Positions 26,333 through 35,042 of a stretch of DNA of 64,000 nucleotides are shown here, piece by piece. Position 1 is the stretch's first letter; the number at the start of each line of letters is the position of its first letter. Origin of the DNA: Allobosea sp. OK403 (GTDB lineage: Bacteria; Pseudomonadota; Alphaproteobacteria; Rhizobiales; Beijerinckiaceae); contig NZ_FOQV01000003.1 in assembly GCF_900113835.1 (NCBI RefSeq), positions 124,001 through 188,000 on the forward strand, given 5' to 3'. Under the pieces are notes generated by a model. The model was not told where the DNA came from and did not search any database. It worked only from the letters and a program-made list of their open reading frames with translations. A program made the position numbers and the translations under genes.

Positions 26333-28927
26333 CTATTCGGCAGCGCGCAGCAGCGGCGCAGCCGGCTCGCCGTCGAGCCGCGCGCCGAGCCTGTCGACAT
26401 CGAGCAGCATCAGCATGCCCGCCGGCGCGCCTTGCGCATCGCGCGCGGCGACGACGCCGAGCGCCGGGACTTCCAGCTTCGCGGTCAGATCCCGCAAGGG
26501 CTGCAGTTCCGAGACCGGGATTTCCGGTATCGGGCCGAGCGAATCGACGACGAGCCCGAGCGTCCGGCCGGCCTCGCGCACGATGACGATCTGCTGATCC
26601 TCAGCCAGGCCATCGGGAATGCCGAGCAGCCGCGCCAGGCGCAGCACCGGCACGGGGTCACCCTGATGCAGCTTGTAGCCGGCGAGCAGACCGTCTCCCG
26701 CCTGCTTGGCCGACGGCTTCAGGCCGGCAAGATCGACGGCCTCGACGACGTCGCGCGCCTTCACGCCGAGCCAGTGCCGGCCGATATGGAAGGTCGCGGC
26801 CTCGAAGGCCTCGACGCCGTCAGGCAGCCTGCGCGCCGCGATGGCGTTGGCCGCCGCGCTCGGCGGCCGCGCCCCGGCATCAGTGGCGATATCGCCAAGC
26901 GGCACGACGCAGAGCGCCACCACATCGGCATGGTGCCCATCGCTGGTCTTGTATTCGCGATAGCCCTTGGACAGTGCCGCGCCGACCGCGACATGCCTGC
27001 CCTCGAATGCGCGGATGCCGGCGAGGTCGCCGGCATTGGCCAACCCCTGCGGGTCGATGACAATCGGGCTCGGCGCGCCCACAGCGAAGCGCGGCTCGGT
27101 CGAGGAGATGATGCGGCCATCGCCCGCGACGAGCAGCGTGAAAGCGCCGGGCAGCGCCGCGCCGGCTTCATCAGCCGGCAGGGAATCCTGCAGGATCGCA
27201 CCGAATTGCGGCGTCGAGTCGAAGATGATCGCGATGCCGCCGACCGCCTTGCCGCCAACCACCTTGCCCCCAGCCGGGGCCTGGACGGCGGCCGTATAGA
27301 TCAGGGTCGATGCCTCCCCATAAAGCGGCGAAGGCTCGAAGCCCGACACCGCATAATGCTGGTCCGAGCGCAGCGCCAGGGTCCGCTGCACCCATTCCAC
27401 CGCGAGCGTCTCGCCGACCAGATGCGCCTCGGCCGGCTGCGAAACCGCGACGACGACGCCCTTGGCGTCGAACAGGATCAGGTTGCTATAGACCGTATAG
27501 AGCGAATTGATCGTCGCCAGGATCTCGCTGCAATGCCGCGCGCCCTCCGGCGTCGGCTCCGAGAGCACCCGCGCGAAGGTCGCGTTCAGCGCCCACCAGC
27601 GGCAATCATTGGCGCGCTCATAGAGATTGCGATCCATGACGTCGATGGCGAAGGCCGCGCGCGACCGGCATTTCTCCATGATCGCCGCGACCACGGTACG
27701 GTGGAGGTCGCCGATCGAGGCGTCGAAGACGGCCTGCGTCCTGCGACCGGCATTGGAGATTTCCCAGAGCAGTATCTTGGAGAAGGCGGCATTGGCCGCC
27801 GTCGACCCGGCCTGGCGGATCGAGCCGTTCCAGACCGAGCGGTTGAGATCGCGCTGGATCATCGCGGCCTGGCGCGAGACCGTCAGCAGGTCTTCAGAGA
27901 ACAGCTCGGAATGGCCGGTCACCGCCGCGAGCAGGCCAGCGTCGATCCGCGCGCCGAGCGCGCCGTCGCCCTGAGCGAAAGCAGCCTCCAGCGGCAGCAG
28001 GCCGAGCCCGATCCAGCCCGGCCCCATATAGCCCTGATAGCCGGAGCTGCGGCAGGCAACAGCGAGATATTGCCGGCCGCCGAGCTTGAGCACGGGGTCG
28101 CGGCCCTGGAGCGCTGACGGCGACAGGGCAAGCCCCGCCGGCAGTTGAATGGCGCAGGAGCCGGCGATGACCTCGCCCTGCGGCGTGGCGCAGCCCAGGA
28201 TCGTCCAGTCATCCTCCGGCAGCAGCTTGCGGAAGATCCCCGCCATCTCGTCGGCGAGGCGGAAGACCAGCACGAGCACGCCGAGCGGGCGCTTGGCGCG
28301 ATCCTCAACGCGCCAGGCATAGACCAGCGACTGCGCTTCCGAGACGAAATCGACCACGCCGTAATGCTCGACATAGGCGCCGCTCGAACTCAGCGCCTCC
28401 TGGATGATGGCGTGCCGCGCCGTCTCAGCCGGATGGGCCTGGAGCCTCGCCCGGACCGCGCCCTCGCGATCGACCAGGACGATGTCGGAATAGACCGAAT
28501 ATTTCGCGACATAGTCGCGGAAGCGCGCCTCGATCGCCGCGCGGGCGGCGGGCGTCGGCGTCGCCTCCTCCAACATCTCGCGGATGTCGGTGTCGGCGGC
28601 GAGGAAGCCGATATCGGCGGTGCGCTCGAAGAGATTGCGCACCAGCACATCGATGGCGTTCTGCGCCTTGGTCCTGAGATCGCTGACGACCTTGTCGCGC
28701 GTCTCGATGGCGAGATGGTTGAGCAGGCTCCCCGTCAATTCCTCGAAGGCGGAACGTGTGCCCGACATCTCGGTGGCGTTGCCCGAGAGCTGGCCGAGCA
28801 GGGTCAGCGTATCCCACGACGCCTGCAAGCGATCGAAGACCTGCCGATAGTCGTCGATCGCATGCATATGGCGGATGATGCCCGCCAGCGAAGGATCGAT
28901 CGCGATTCCCTTGTGAAGCGTCTGCAA
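26333..28927 (-). CDS. Large soluble double-sensor protein with C-terminal CheW domain
   Basis: 864 aa with no signal peptide or obvious membrane segment. Two similar sensor units lie in tandem: one from about 80 (NAIDVLVRNLFERTADIGFL, then SDIVLVDREGAVRARL) and one from about 435 (FAIDVMDRNLYERANDCRWW, then SNLILFDAKGVVVAVS). Each resembles a Cache/PAS-like ligand domain. The C-terminus (about 705-850; TFHIGRHWLGVKARDVVEAV, PVPVLRLARLLG, LGLVVDSLG) is a CheW fold, which couples receptors to the CheA kinase. No methyl-accepting or HAMP segment is present. No other chemotaxis gene is near. It is divergent from rpiR. Confidence 0.8.
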   Translation of the reverse strand: MQTLHKGIAIDPSLAGIIRHMHAIDDYRQVFDRLQASWDTLTLLGQLSGNATEMSGTRSAFEELTGSLLNHLAIETRDKVVSDLRTKAQNAIDVLVRNLFERTADIGFLAADTDIREMLEEATPTPAARAAIEARFRDYVAKYSVYSDIVLVDREGAVRARLQAHPAETARHAIIQEALSSSGAYVEHYGVVDFVSEAQSLVYAWRVEDRAKRPLGVLVLVFRLADEMAGIFRKLLPEDDWTILGCATPQGEVIAGSCAIQLPAGLALSPSALQGRDPVLKLGGRQYLAVACRSSGYQGYMGPGWIGLGLLPLEAAFAQGDGALGARIDAGLLAAVTGHSELFSEDLLTVSRQAAMIQRDLNRSVWNGSIRQAGSTAANAAFSKILLWEISNAGRRTQAVFDASIGDLHRTVVAAIMEKCRSRAAFAIDVMDRNLYERANDCRWWALNATFARVLSEPTPEGARHCSEILATINSLYTVYSNLILFDAKGVVVAVSQPAEAHLVGETLAVEWVQRTLALRSDQHYAVSGFEPSPLYGEASTLIYTAAVQAPAGGKVVGGKAVGGIAIIFDSTPQFGAILQDSLPADEAGAALPGAFTLLVAGDGRIISSTEPRFAVGAPSPIVIDPQGLANAGDLAGIRAFEGRHVAVGAALSKGYREYKTSDGHHADVVALCVVPLGDIATDAGARPPSAAANAIAARRLPDGVEAFEAATFHIGRHWLGVKARDVVEAVDLAGLKPSAKQAGDGLLAGYKLHQGDPVPVLRLARLLGIPDGLAEDQQIVIVREAGRTLGLVVDSLGPIPEIPVSELQPLRDLTAKLEVPALGVVAARDAQGAPAGMLMLLDVDRLGARLDGEPAAPLLRAAE

Positions 28928-29303
28928 GGCTGGGCTCTTCCATTCGCGCCAATAGCCGCCTGGACGAGGCCCGGCGGCCGAGAAAAGACTGAACTCAACG
29001 CAACCGTTCCAAATCGAACCAAATCATCTGAGCGGCCGATTCGCACCAAGGTCACCCTGCCCGCAGCGCTCAAATTTACGGCAAATGTAACGATCATTCA
29101 CAGGGCCCAGGATTGGCCGGGCGCAAAGCGCGCCGCGACGCCGGAAAGCCGCCTCGCGCTGCGCTTTGTGCAGCCAACGCAGAGCTGCTCTCGCCCCAGG
29201 TCAAAAATGCGCCGCGACCTGCATCGAAATGCGCCATTCGTTTCATAGGATAATTTAAGGATCATCTGTTTCATTCTATCGCGAGTCCCTCTATGATCCC
29301 GCC
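28928..29303. other. Intergenic region between divergent cheW-fusion and rpiR genes
   Basis: 376 nt without a supportable gene. It must hold both promoters. The last 70 nt before rpiR are AT-richer than the surroundings and carry two GTTTCAT words (see next entry). No hairpin or repeat family member was seen. Confidence 0.5.
29240..29274 (+). promoter_or_regulatory. Possible regulator site: direct repeat of GTTTCAT
   Basis: GTTTCAT occurs at 29240-29246 and 29268-29274, 28 nt apart, in an AT-rich patch 30-64 nt before the RpiR gene. Autoregulation is common among RpiR proteins, so this is a plausible operator. The evidence is only position and repetition. Confidence 0.25.
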
Positions 29304-30197
29304 ATGGATCAGATCGGCGTCGCCACCGCCCTGGATGCGCAATTCGATGAGCTGCCTCCGCAGCTGCGCGCGGTCGCGCGCTGGGTGCTCGACCACCCCG
29401 CCGATGTCGCCTTGCTGACCACGCGCGAGCAGGCGCGGCGTGCCGGGCTTGCGCCCGCGACCTTCACGCGGCTGGCGCAACGCCTTGGCCTTCCCGGTTA
29501 CGACGCCCTGCGAACGGCTTATGCGGCCTCGCTGCGCCAGCGGCCCGACGGCTTCGCCAACCGCGCAACCGAATTGCTCGAACGCCATGGTGACGAGGGC
29601 GACAGCGCCATCGCGCAGGACATGTTCGCGGCCTTGGCCGAACATGTCCGGGCCTTGCGGGAGCCTCAATCCGTCGCCTGCCTCGAGCGCGCGGCCGCAT
29701 TGCTGGCGAATGCGCGCAGCGTCTTCTGCTTCGGGCTGCGCTCCGCCTTTCCGGCGGTCTATATGCTCGACTATATCCGCACGCTGATCGGCGCGGAGTC
29801 GGTCCTCGCCGACACAGCCGGCGGGCGCGGCATCGATGCCTTGCGCCGGATCGGCCCGGGCGACGTGCTCTTTGCCATCTCGGTCTCGCCCTATACGCGC
29901 CTGACGCTCCAGGCCGCCGCCTATGCGCGCGACAAGGGCGCCTCGATCGTCGTCCTGACCGACAGTGCGCATTCACCGCTTGCCGCACTCGCCGACGAGA
30001 CCGTGCTGGTGCGCACCGAGACGCCCTCCTTCTTCCACAGCATGACGCCGGCTTTTGCTGCGGTGGAATGCCTGGCGGCGCTGATGACGGCGCGGCGCGG
30101 CAAGCCGGCGCTCGACGCCATCGCCGCCTCCGAGGCCCAACTCGACGCCTTCTCCACCTTCGAGACCCCTCGCCGCGCCAAACGGAGACCATCATGA
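29304..30197 (+). CDS. RpiR/MurR family transcriptional regulator
   Basis: 297 aa. An N-terminal helix-turn-helix domain (PPQLRAVARWVLDHPADVAL, AGLAPATFTRLAQRLGLPGY) is joined to a SIS sugar-phosphate-binding-like domain (SVFCFGLRSAF, DVLFAISVSPYTRLTL, ASIVVLTDSAHSPLAALAD). RpiR proteins sense phosphosugars or related metabolites. It heads a same-direction run of six genes, and its stop overlaps the aminotransferase ATG by 4 nt (ATGA), so the two are translationally coupled. It may be a local regulator of amino-acid use (inference). Confidence 0.92.
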   Translation: MDQIGVATALDAQFDELPPQLRAVARWVLDHPADVALLTTREQARRAGLAPATFTRLAQRLGLPGYDALRTAYAASLRQRPDGFANRATELLERHGDEGDSAIAQDMFAALAEHVRALREPQSVACLERAAALLANARSVFCFGLRSAFPAVYMLDYIRTLIGAESVLADTAGGRGIDALRRIGPGDVLFAISVSPYTRLTLQAAAYARDKGASIVVLTDSAHSPLAALADETVLVRTETPSFFHSMTPAFAAVECLAALMTARRGKPALDAIAASEAQLDAFSTFETPRRAKRRPS

Positions 30198-31543
30198 GCC
30201 ATCTGCTTCACCGCAGCGTCAACGGCGCCTATCCCGTCGCCGTTGGCGGCAAGGGCGTCTTGCTCTTCGACGCCGAGGGCAAGAGTTATATCGACGCCAG
30301 CGGCGGCGCGGCTGTCTCCTGCCTCGGCCATGGCCATCCCGACATCGTTGCCGCGATGCATGCCCAGATCGACAAGCTGGCCTATGCCCATACCAGCTTC
30401 TTCACCTCGGAGCCGGCCGAGGAGCTGGCGGAGCATCTCATCGCCCGCGCGCCTAAGGGGCTGAGCAATGTCTTCATCTGCAGCAGCGGCTCCGAGGCGA
30501 TCGAGGCCTGCCTGAAGCTGGCGCGGCATTATTTCATCGAAAAGGGCGAGAGTCGGCGGACCAACTTCATCTCGCGCCGGCAGAGCTATCACGGCATCAC
30601 AGTCGGAGCACTCTCGGTCGGCGGCCGCATGAAGGACCGCGCGCCGTTCAAGGAGATGCTGCTCACCGGCCACCATATCGCGCCCTGCTATGCCTATCGC
30701 GACCAGCGCACTGAGGAGACGCCCGAGCAATACGGGCTGCGCGTCGCCGACGAGCTCGAGGCCAAGATCCTGGAGCTCGGGCCCGACACCGTCGCGGCCT
30801 TCGTCGCCGAGACAGTCGTCGGCGCGACGCTCGGGGCCGCCACGCCCGCGCCCGGCTATTTCAAGCGCATCCGCGAGATCTGCGACCGCCATGGCGTGCT
30901 GCTGATCCTCGACGAGGTGATGTGCGGCATGGGCCGCACCGGCACGCTGCATGCCTGCGAGCAGGAAGGCGTCGCGCCCGATCTGATGGCGATCGCCAAG
31001 GGGCTGGGCGCCGGTTATGCGCCGATCGGCGCGATGCTGGCCTCGGGCAAGATCGTCGCGGCGATCCGGCAGGGCTCCGGCGCCTTTCCGCACAGCCAGA
31101 CCTATAACGGCCACCCGCTCGCCTGCGCGACTGCGCTCGCGGTGCAGACGGTGATCGAGCGCGACGACCTGCTCGCCAATGTCCGTCTCCAGGGCGCCCA
31201 TCTCGAGCGCCGGTTGAAGGAGCGCTTCGGCAACCACCACCATGTCGGCGATGTGCGCGGGCGCGGCCATTTCTGGGGCATCGAACTCGTCGCCGACCGC
31301 GCCTCGAAGACGCCCTTCGAGGCCAGCCTCAAGCTCAACGCCAGGGTCAAGCAGGCGGCGATGGCGCGCGGCCTGATGGTCTATCCGATGGGAGGAACCG
31401 CCGATGGAACATCCGGCGACCACGTGTTGCTGGCTCCGCCCTTCATCGCCGACGCAGCGGTGATGGACATGATCGTCGAACGGCTCGGAGAAGCCGTCGA
31501 TGCCGCGATCGCCGGCGCCTTGCACGATAGCGCCGGACATTGA
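30194..31543 (+). CDS. Class III PLP aminotransferase
   Basis: 449 aa fold-type I omega-aminotransferase-like enzyme. SSGSEAIEACLKLARHY binds cofactor phosphate, SYHGITVGALS stacks the ring, LLILDEVMCGMGRTG has the Asp that holds the pyridine nitrogen, and AIAKGLGAGYAPIGAML contains the Schiff-base Lys269. This class moves terminal or alpha amino groups of amino acids, diamines or beta-amino acids; the substrate is not predictable. It overlaps rpiR by 4 nt and is followed by an Asp/Glu racemase gene. Confidence 0.93.
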   Translation: MSHLLHRSVNGAYPVAVGGKGVLLFDAEGKSYIDASGGAAVSCLGHGHPDIVAAMHAQIDKLAYAHTSFFTSEPAEELAEHLIARAPKGLSNVFICSSGSEAIEACLKLARHYFIEKGESRRTNFISRRQSYHGITVGALSVGGRMKDRAPFKEMLLTGHHIAPCYAYRDQRTEETPEQYGLRVADELEAKILELGPDTVAAFVAETVVGATLGAATPAPGYFKRIREICDRHGVLLILDEVMCGMGRTGTLHACEQEGVAPDLMAIAKGLGAGYAPIGAMLASGKIVAAIRQGSGAFPHSQTYNGHPLACATALAVQTVIERDDLLANVRLQGAHLERRLKERFGNHHHVGDVRGRGHFWGIELVADRASKTPFEASLKLNARVKQAAMARGLMVYPMGGTADGTSGDHVLLAPPFIADAAVMDMIVERLGEAVDAAIAGALHDSAGH

Positions 31544-31604
31544 CCGAATTGTCGATGCAAAATTTGCATTGGCCATGCGCCATGCGAGCCGGCACAGATG
31601 CGCC

Positions 31605-32318
31605 ATGCAGCACATTCCACATCGGCGGCTCATCGGCGTTCTCGGCGGCATGGGGCCGGCCGCGACGATCGACTTCATGGCGAAGGTGGTGATGCTGACC
31701 CCGGCGCAGCACGATCAGGACCATGTGCCGCTGCTCGTCCATGGCGTGCCGCAGATTCCCGATCGCTCGGCTGCGATCGCCGCGGGCAGCGATGCGCCCT
31801 TCCTGCCGATGGCGGCGGGAATCATGCAGCTGGAGCGCGCCGGGGCGGAGTTCATCGCCATCCCCTGCAACACCGCGCATTACTGGCATGAACGCCTGGC
31901 GCGCGGCAGCCGCGTGCCGCTGCTGCACATCGCCGACGCGGTCATGGCGATGATCGCGGAGATCGAACCACCTGTCGGCGCAGTCGCCCTGATGGCGACG
32001 CGCGGTACCATCGCAGCCGGACTCTACCAGTCGCGCTTCGGCACCAAGGGGCCCCGTCTCATTCTGCCCGATGAGCCGGCGCAGGCCCTGATCGACCGTG
32101 CCATCGCCGCGACGAAAGCCGGCCAGCGCCCGCTCGCTCTTCGACATGCCGAGGAGGCGAGCCAGCGCCTTCTCGACGCCGGCGCGGAGCGGCTGCTGCT
32201 GGCCTGCACCGAACTGCCCCTGGCTTTTGCGGAGAGTGCGTTCCTGCCGCTCGGCATCGACCCGACCGAAGCCCTGGCGCGGGCCTGCATCAACGCTTCG
32301 CTCGGCGAGGCGCGCTGA
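31605..32318 (+). CDS. Aspartate/glutamate racemase family protein (two catalytic Cys)
   Basis: 237 aa cofactor-independent racemase. IGVLGGMGPAATIDFM opens the fold, and both catalytic cysteines are present: Cys88 in IPCNTAHYW and Cys201 in LACTELPLA, the two-base pair for amino-acid alpha-carbon inversion. ATG 31605 gives the normal N-terminus (MQHIPHRRLIGVLGG); an in-frame ATG at 31575 is possible. It sits between the aminotransferase and a LysR gene that begins 1 nt after its stop. The amino acid may be aspartate or another small one. Confidence 0.9.
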   Translation: MQHIPHRRLIGVLGGMGPAATIDFMAKVVMLTPAQHDQDHVPLLVHGVPQIPDRSAAIAAGSDAPFLPMAAGIMQLERAGAEFIAIPCNTAHYWHERLARGSRVPLLHIADAVMAMIAEIEPPVGAVALMATRGTIAAGLYQSRFGTKGPRLILPDEPAQALIDRAIAATKAGQRPLALRHAEEASQRLLDAGAERLLLACTELPLAFAESAFLPLGIDPTEALARACINASLGEAR

Positions 32319-32319
32319 G

Positions 32320-33252
32320 ATGGACATACGCTGGCTCCAGGATTTCCTCACCGTCGCCGAGCGTGGCAACTTCACCCGCGCCGCCGAAGAGCGAAACGCC
32401 TCGCAAGCCGCCTTCAGCCGCCGGATCCAGGCGCTCGAAACCTGGCTCGGCGTCACCCTGATCGACCGCAGCGTGTTTCCGACGCGCCTGACGCCCGAAG
32501 GCGAACGCTTCAGGGAAACCGCGGCCGAGACGCTGCATCAGTTGCTCGATGCCAAGACCGGCCTGTCAGGCCAACCTACGGCGAAACGCGACCAGGTCGT
32601 GATCGCATTGCCGCATGCGCTGGCGACGGGCCGCCTGCCCGGCTGGTGGGCGAGCTGGTCGCAGGGGCGTGCGCTGAGCTGCAAGGTCGCACCCGGCAAT
32701 GTCCACGACACCGTGACGGCACTGGTCTCCGGCGCGGTCGACCTCCTGGTCTGCTTCCACCATGCGCAGCAGCCGATCCATCTCGACGCCGAGCGCTACG
32801 ACCGGCTGGTGATCGGGGTCGAGCATCTGCGCCCCTATGTTGCCGCCGAACACGCCGAACGCTGGCGGCTGCCTGGCAAGGCCAAGGCGCCACTGCCGCT
32901 GCTGATGTATTCCGCCGGCGCCTATCTAGGGCGCATGGTGGATCTCATCATCGAAGCCGCTCCGGAGCCGCTGGCCGGCCATCGCCTGGTCGAGAGCGAC
33001 ATGGCCGATGTCCTGCGCGACATGGCCGTCGCCGGCTACGGCATCGCCTGGCTGCCGGAATGCGCCGCGGAGGCAGTGGGGCCGAAGCTGGTCCCGGCAG
33101 GCGGAGAGACTTGGGCCATGCCGCTCTCGCTCGTCGCCTATCGCGACAGCAGCAACCGCAAACCTGCGCTGCACCGGCTCTGGGCCGGTCTCGCCGGAGA
33201 CCATGAAGAGCGGCAGAATCAAGCCGCCCCAGCGAGCGCCAAAGGCGCCTGA
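32320..33252 (+). CDS. LysR family transcriptional regulator (2)
   Basis: 310 aa. The N-terminus MDIRWLQDFLTVAERGNFTR and the helix-turn-helix AAEERNASQAAFSRRIQALE are canonical, followed by an effector domain. The ATG is 1 nt after the racemase stop, so it is co-transcribed with the genes it may control rather than divergent from them. It is the second regulator in the cluster, after rpiR. The binding-protein gene follows after 35 nt. Confidence 0.93.
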   Translation: MDIRWLQDFLTVAERGNFTRAAEERNASQAAFSRRIQALETWLGVTLIDRSVFPTRLTPEGERFRETAAETLHQLLDAKTGLSGQPTAKRDQVVIALPHALATGRLPGWWASWSQGRALSCKVAPGNVHDTVTALVSGAVDLLVCFHHAQQPIHLDAERYDRLVIGVEHLRPYVAAEHAERWRLPGKAKAPLPLLMYSAGAYLGRMVDLIIEAAPEPLAGHRLVESDMADVLRDMAVAGYGIAWLPECAAEAVGPKLVPAGGETWAMPLSLVAYRDSSNRKPALHRLWAGLAGDHEERQNQAAPASAKGA

Positions 33253-33287
33253 TCAGAACCAAGCACTCAAAAAACAGGGGAACTACG

Positions 33288-34310
33288 ATGACAATCTTCA
33301 AACGCCTGCTCGCGACCGGCCTCGCTTTGGCCGGCACAGCGACCGCCGCTTTCGCTCAGACCAGCACGCTGGAGCGGGTCAAGGCGCGCGGCGAATTGAT
33401 CTGCGGCAACCATATCGCCCTGCCCGGCTTCGGCCTGCAGGGGCCGGACGGGCGCTGGGACGGGCTCGACATTGACCTCTGCCGCGCCGTCGCGGCGGCG
33501 ATCTTCAACGACCCCAACAAGGTTCGCTTCGTGCCGACGACGCCGCAGATGCGCTTCGTCGTGGTGCAGGCCGGCGAGGTCGACATGCTCGCCCGCAACG
33601 CCACCTACACGATGTCGCGCGACACCTCGCAGGGCATGTCCTGGCCGATCATCAATTATTTCGACGGCCAGGGCTTCATGGTGAAGAAGGCGCTCGGTGT
33701 CACCGAGGCGAAGGGGCTGAACGGCGCCTCGATCTGCGTGACGCAAGGCACGACGACCGAGCTCAACCTCGCCGACTTCTTCCGCGCCAATAACCTGAAA
33801 TACGAGATCATCGGCTTCTCCACCAATGAAGAGGGCGTCAAGGCGCTGGAGGCCGGGCGCTGCGACGCCTTCACCACCGATTCCTCGGGGCTTGCCGCCG
33901 AGCGCCTGAAATTCTCAAAGCCGGACGATTTCGTCATCCTGCCGACGCTGATCTCGCGCGAGCCGCTCGGCCCCGCCGTCAAGCGTGGCGACGAGAGCTG
34001 GGTCGCGCTGGTGAAATGGGTGCACTACGCCATGCTCAATGCCGAGGAGTTCGGCGTGACCAAGGCCAATGTCGACGAGATGCTGAAATCCTCGAACCCC
34101 GAGATCAAGCGCCTGCTCGGCGTCGAGGGCAAGTTCGGCGAGGGCCTCGGCCTGACCAATGACTGGGCCTATCGCATCGTCAAGCATATCGGCAATTACG
34201 GCGAGAGCTTCGAGCGCAATGTCGGCATGGGCTCGAAACTGCAGCTCAAGCGCGGCCTCAACGCGCTGGCCTCGCAGGGCGGGCTGCAATATCCGCATCC
34301 GGTACGCTGA
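33288..34310 (+). CDS. General amino-acid ABC transporter substrate-binding protein (AapJ/BztA-like), second paralogue
   Basis: 340 aa periplasmic binding protein with signal peptide ending TAAFAQ. It closely parallels the protein at 21820: STLERVKARGELICGNHI, GLDIDLCRAVAAAIF, INYFDGQGF, ASICVTQGTTTELNLADF and EEFGVTKANVDEM. It presumably delivers an amino acid for the neighbouring aminotransferase and racemases. GGGGAACTACG precedes the ATG. No permease or ATPase is adjacent. Confidence 0.93.
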   Translation: MTIFKRLLATGLALAGTATAAFAQTSTLERVKARGELICGNHIALPGFGLQGPDGRWDGLDIDLCRAVAAAIFNDPNKVRFVPTTPQMRFVVVQAGEVDMLARNATYTMSRDTSQGMSWPIINYFDGQGFMVKKALGVTEAKGLNGASICVTQGTTTELNLADFFRANNLKYEIIGFSTNEEGVKALEAGRCDAFTTDSSGLAAERLKFSKPDDFVILPTLISREPLGPAVKRGDESWVALVKWVHYAMLNAEEFGVTKANVDEMLKSSNPEIKRLLGVEGKFGEGLGLTNDWAYRIVKHIGNYGESFERNVGMGSKLQLKRGLNALASQGGLQYPHPVR

Positions 34311-34330
34311 CGCTGGAAGGAGACCCACCC

Positions 34331-34990
34331 ATGCGGATCGCGCTGATCCATGCGCTGCGCCATTCGCCGCCTCCGATCGAGGCGGCGTTCGCCGAGCTCT
34401 GGCCCCAAGTCAGGCTGATGAACCTGCTCGACGACAGCCTCTCATCCGATCTCGCCCGCGACGGCACGATCACGGAGGCGATGACAGGGCGCTTCCTGGA
34501 ACTCGCGCGCTATGCGAAGGCGACCGGCGCCGACGGTATCCTGTTCACCTGCTCGGCCTTCGGACCCTGCATCGAGGCGGTGCAGCGCGAGCTCGCACCG
34601 CTGCCGGTGCTGAAGCCGAACGAGGCGATGATCGAGGAGGCCGAAAAGGCTGGCGCGCGCATCGGGCTTCTTGCCAGCTTCGCGCCGACGCTGGCCTCGA
34701 TGCCTCCGGAGTTTCCCCCTGCATTGACGATCATGCCGAAGCTGGCGGAAGGGGCGCTCGCCGCCCTCGACCGTGGCGACGGCGCCGAGCACGATCGGCT
34801 CGCCGCAGAGGCCGCGCGCGATCTCACCGGTTGCGACGTGATTGCGCTCGCCCAGTTCAGCCTGGCGCGATCAGCGCCCGCGGTCATGGCCGCGACCGGC
34901 AAGCCGGTGCTGACGACGCCGCAGAGCGCAGTGAGGAAGCTGAGGCGCCTGCTAGAGCCGGATGATATCAAAGAGTTAGAGCAGGATTGA
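34331..34990 (+). CDS. Asp/Glu/hydantoin racemase superfamily protein with a single catalytic Cys
   Basis: 219 aa. The first catalytic Cys is present (Cys74 in GILFTCSAFGPC), but where the second would lie the sequence reads VIALAQFSLARS, with Gln175. One-Cys members of this superfamily include arylmalonate decarboxylase and non-racemase enzymes, so a two-base racemase reaction is unlikely (inference). AAGGAG stands about 10 nt before the ATG. It begins 20 nt after the binding protein and is last in the cluster. The final codons and the stop lie inside a family A repeat. Confidence 0.82.
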   Translation: MRIALIHALRHSPPPIEAAFAELWPQVRLMNLLDDSLSSDLARDGTITEAMTGRFLELARYAKATGADGILFTCSAFGPCIEAVQRELAPLPVLKPNEAMIEEAEKAGARIGLLASFAPTLASMPPEFPPALTIMPKLAEGALAALDRGDGAEHDRLAAEAARDLTGCDVIALAQFSLARSAPAVMAATGKPVLTTPQSAVRKLRRLLEPDDIKELEQD

Positions 34991-35028
34991 TGCGAAAAAC
35001 CGGTTCCCACTTTTTCGCATCCTGCTCT
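34978..35028. repeat. Palindromic repeat, family A
   Basis: AGAGCAGGAT...TGCGAAAAA followed by CCGGTTCCCAC and the complementary TTTTTCGCATCCTGCTCT. It supplies the last codons and stop of the upstream gene and lies between it and the converging aldolase gene. Confidence 0.88.
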
Positions 35029-35042
35029 GGCGTGAGCGCCGG

